Shown here: in pieces, positions 5,613-7,043 of the stretch
How the letters are laid out: every line of letters starts with the position of its first letter
Position numbering within the stretch: position 1 is the first letter of the stretch
Assembly: GCA_947072715.1 (NCBI GenBank)
Contig: CAMTJB010000050.1
Span: 1-7,043 of the forward strand
DNA: 7,043 bases
Direction of reading: 5' to 3'
Source: an uncultured Fusobacteriaceae bacterium
GTDB taxonomy: Bacteria; Fusobacteriota; Fusobacteriia; Fusobacteriales; Fusobacteriaceae
Translations under genes and position numbers: made by a program
The notes under the pieces: generated by a model
Databases searched by the model: none
Seen by the model: only the letters and a program-made list of their open reading frames with translations
Told to the model about the DNA's origin: nothing

Positions 5613-6905
5613 TTAGAATACTATAAATAGAACATTATCCTTTATAATTTCATAAGATGGAAGAGGTTTCTCTAAATCTTTTCCTAATACCCAAGCATAT
5701 ACAAAACGAGCATGTTCTCTAGTTGTTCTTACACACTTTCTTGTTCCATTAAAAGTTCCTAAAAAACCTTCTCTAAATTTAGCATAATAATTTATATCAT
5801 TTACTTCTGCTAAAGATATTGGAGTTCCATGGAGGTATCCTCCACCTGAAAATCTCATAGCATTATTAGCAGAACCTTGAATCTTTCCACCTATACCTGT
5901 ATAAAGCATTTTTTCCTTTGCAATATCCATTATAAAACTTCCTCTTGGAGTTTCAAATCCTAATTCACTTTCATAACCTGTTTTTGAATATCCGTAAGAG
6001 ACTATTGTCCAATTCCCCTCTATTTTTTCATATAAAATCAAGTTTTGATTTTCTATATCTATTATAATAGCTTTTTTTATTGGCTTCTCTTCTAATCTAG
6101 GGGCCTTAGCTATACTTTTTCCATCCATATTTACATAAGGTTCAGCCATTGATTCAATTTTAATCTGATCAATTTTAACTTCATTCTTTATGATTTTTGA
6201 GATTGATCTATCTGGAATATATAAAGTTTCACCATCATATTGACCTTCAGCACTTTGAATCTTATACTTTCCATATTTATCTCTTGTTTTACTTAAATTT
6301 TTATTCTCTGAATCTGGAGTATATGCACTTATAAGTGCTAGCTGTTCTCCATTCTCCTTAGCATCAGCAATAAATTTTTCTACATTTTCTATTCTTTCTA
6401 AAGCTTTTTCAAATCTAAAAATTCTTTTTGTTAAATAAGGTTTATATAAATACCCTACTTTCCCTTCTGAAGTAACAACTTTATACCATTCACTGTCATT
6501 ATATTCAACCTCTTCTAAAAGTTCAACTCTCTCATAAAATTTTAACTCTGCCACTAAAGAGGAACTTGATATAGGCTCTGACCTTAAGTTAGCTTTTTCA
6601 GCCATAATTATTCCATAGTATAAGTAATCTGCTGTATCACCTTTAAATTTTTGTATAAAAGGAATAGATTCAGGCGGGGCATTTTTATAACTTGCTTTTA
6701 TGACTATCTCATTATTAATTACCGTTTCTAATTCCAAATTTTTTGTACTCATTTCTTTAGCTACAGATCCTTGTACTCCTTCTTTTTCTACACTTTTATT
6801 ATAGTTCCAAATTCCAGTACTAGTACATCCAAAGTTTAAACCTGATAATAAAATCATACTTAATATTAAAATGACTTTATTATTTTTAATTTTTTTTAAT
6901 TTCAT
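5613..6905 (-). CDS. Secreted SH3 domain + L,D-transpeptidase (YkuD)-like protein with atypical active-site motif
   Basis: This 430-residue exported protein has a hydrophobic signal (10-25) ending in L-N-F-G-C27. That is an imperfect lipobox, so lipidation is plausible but not sure. A bacterial SH3-like domain occupies about 96-160 (ANLRSEP, SEWYKVVTSEGKVGYLYKPYL). A central region of about 110 residues has no family I recognise. The YkuD-type catalytic domain spans about 277-410, with KAIIIDIENQNLILYEK (278-294), FETPRGSFIMD (317-327), YLHGTP (357-362) and TRKCVRTTREHARFVYAW (388-405). Such enzymes cross-link peptidoglycan stems or attach proteins to them through an active-site Cys. Here Cys391 and Arg393 are kept, but the usual S-H-G-C reads T-R-K-C and lies about 31 residues after His359. 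Activity is therefore likely but unproven. The start ATG has only a weak AGG ten bases upstream. It has its own terminator. Confidence 0.82.
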   Translation of the reverse strand: MKLKKIKNNKVILILSMILLSGLNFGCTSTGIWNYNKSVEKEGVQGSVAKEMSTKNLELETVINNEIVIKASYKNAPPESIPFIQKFKGDTADYLYYGIIMAEKANLRSEPISSSSLVAELKFYERVELLEEVEYNDSEWYKVVTSEGKVGYLYKPYLTKRIFRFEKALERIENVEKFIADAKENGEQLALISAYTPDSENKNLSKTRDKYGKYKIQSAEGQYDGETLYIPDRSISKIIKNEVKIDQIKIESMAEPYVNMDGKSIAKAPRLEEKPIKKAIIIDIENQNLILYEKIEGNWTIVSYGYSKTGYESELGFETPRGSFIMDIAKEKMLYTGIGGKIQGSANNAMRFSGGGYLHGTPISLAEVNDINYYAKFREGFLGTFNGTRKCVRTTREHARFVYAWVLGKDLEKPLPSYEIIKDNVLFIVF

Positions 6906-6962
6906 TATTATTTACCTACTTTTTTTATGTCTATATTTATTTTATAAATATTTATCTTTAAT

Positions 6963-6968
6963 ATTATA
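6963..6968 (-). promoter_or_regulatory. Probable -10 box for the L,D-transpeptidase-like gene
   Basis: A perfect TATAAT sits about 57 bases before the ATG at 6905. The -35 region is only A/T (TTAAAA at 15 bp, ATTAAA at 16 bp), so the promoter is plausible but not certain. The 57-base leader holds an 8-bp A/T inverted repeat (6933-6951) and nothing else I can recognise. Confidence 0.5.
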
Positions 6969-6989
6969 CTACATAAAAGGATATTTTAA

Positions 6990-7043
6990 TTAAAATTTTT
7001 TTAGTATTTTTTTCATAGGTTCAATTTTTGAAATGTCTATATA
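6990..7043 (-). CDS. Possible C-terminal end of an upstream gene (partial)
   Basis: From the window edge one minus-strand frame is open for 17 codons and ends in TAA at 6990-6992, reading YIDISKIEPMKKILKKF. The other two minus-strand frames hit stops within the first 24 bases. The basic, lysine-rich ending looks protein-like, and the spacing to the next promoter would be natural. It is too short to identify and could be a chance open frame. Confidence 0.35.
   Translation of the reverse strand, partial: YIDISKIEPMKKILKKF

Noticed and set aside
6933..6951. A/T inverted repeat ATATTTAT-AAA-ATAAATAT in the leader of the L,D-transpeptidase-like gene
   Set aside because: It consists only of A and T in a very AT-rich region and would be unstable as RNA; chance is the simplest explanation.
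1..7043. CRISPR array, tRNA, rRNA, insertion sequence, phage or defence genes
   Set aside because: No repeat-spacer pattern, cloverleaf, transposase or terminal inverted repeat was seen on either strand; nearly all the sequence is explained by metabolic and envelope genes.

Overview
The window is very AT-rich DNA, and every gene I can support lies on the minus strand. The gene set suggests a Gram-negative, low-GC anaerobe of the Fusobacteriota (Fusobacterium or Cetobacterium type). The evidence is an arabinose-5-phosphate isomerase of the Kdo/LPS pathway, lipoprotein-type signal peptides, a MORN-2 repeat lipoprotein, periplasmic peptidoglycan enzymes, and A/T-ending codons with strong AGGAGG-like ribosome binding sites. 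The phylum is inferred from gene types and composition, not from a marker gene.

Reading in the direction of transcription, from high to low coordinates, the window starts with a short stretch that may be the C-terminal end of an unknown gene (6990-7043). Next is an SH3/L,D-transpeptidase-like secreted protein (5613-6905) closed by a clear intrinsic terminator (5558-5591). A PBP4B/YfeW-type serine hydrolase (4035-5492) follows, with a six-repeat MORN-2 lipoprotein (3443-4009) only 25 bp behind it, probably in the same transcript. The KdsD/KpsF isomerase (2328-3293) has its own promoter at 3357-3385 and ends in a strong hairpin terminator (2290-2324). An AzgA-type NCS2 nucleobase permease (832-2157) follows, preceded by an all-A/T palindromic and repeated stretch.

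The low-coordinate end is a thiamin-regulated operon. A near-consensus sigma-70 promoter (797-826) begins 5 bp after the NCS2 stop codon. It leads into a compact TPP riboswitch (about 721-791), an intrinsic terminator (671-708), a thiamine-binding protein of the MTH1187/YqgV family (323-631), and an overlapping ABC-transporter permease cut by the window edge (1-351). Together these look like a TPP-repressed uptake system for thiamin or its pyrimidine precursor.

The high-coordinate half is a cell-envelope group: L,D-transpeptidase-like enzyme, penicillin-binding-protein-like hydrolase, repeat lipoprotein and Kdo-precursor isomerase. I see no insertion sequence, CRISPR array, tRNA, rRNA or phage gene, and no convincing new multi-gene system. 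The points most worth a second look are the altered active-site motif of the L,D-transpeptidase-like protein, the lack of a visible terminator between the purine permease and the thiamin operon, and a possible tiny membrane peptide overlapping the kdsD promoter.
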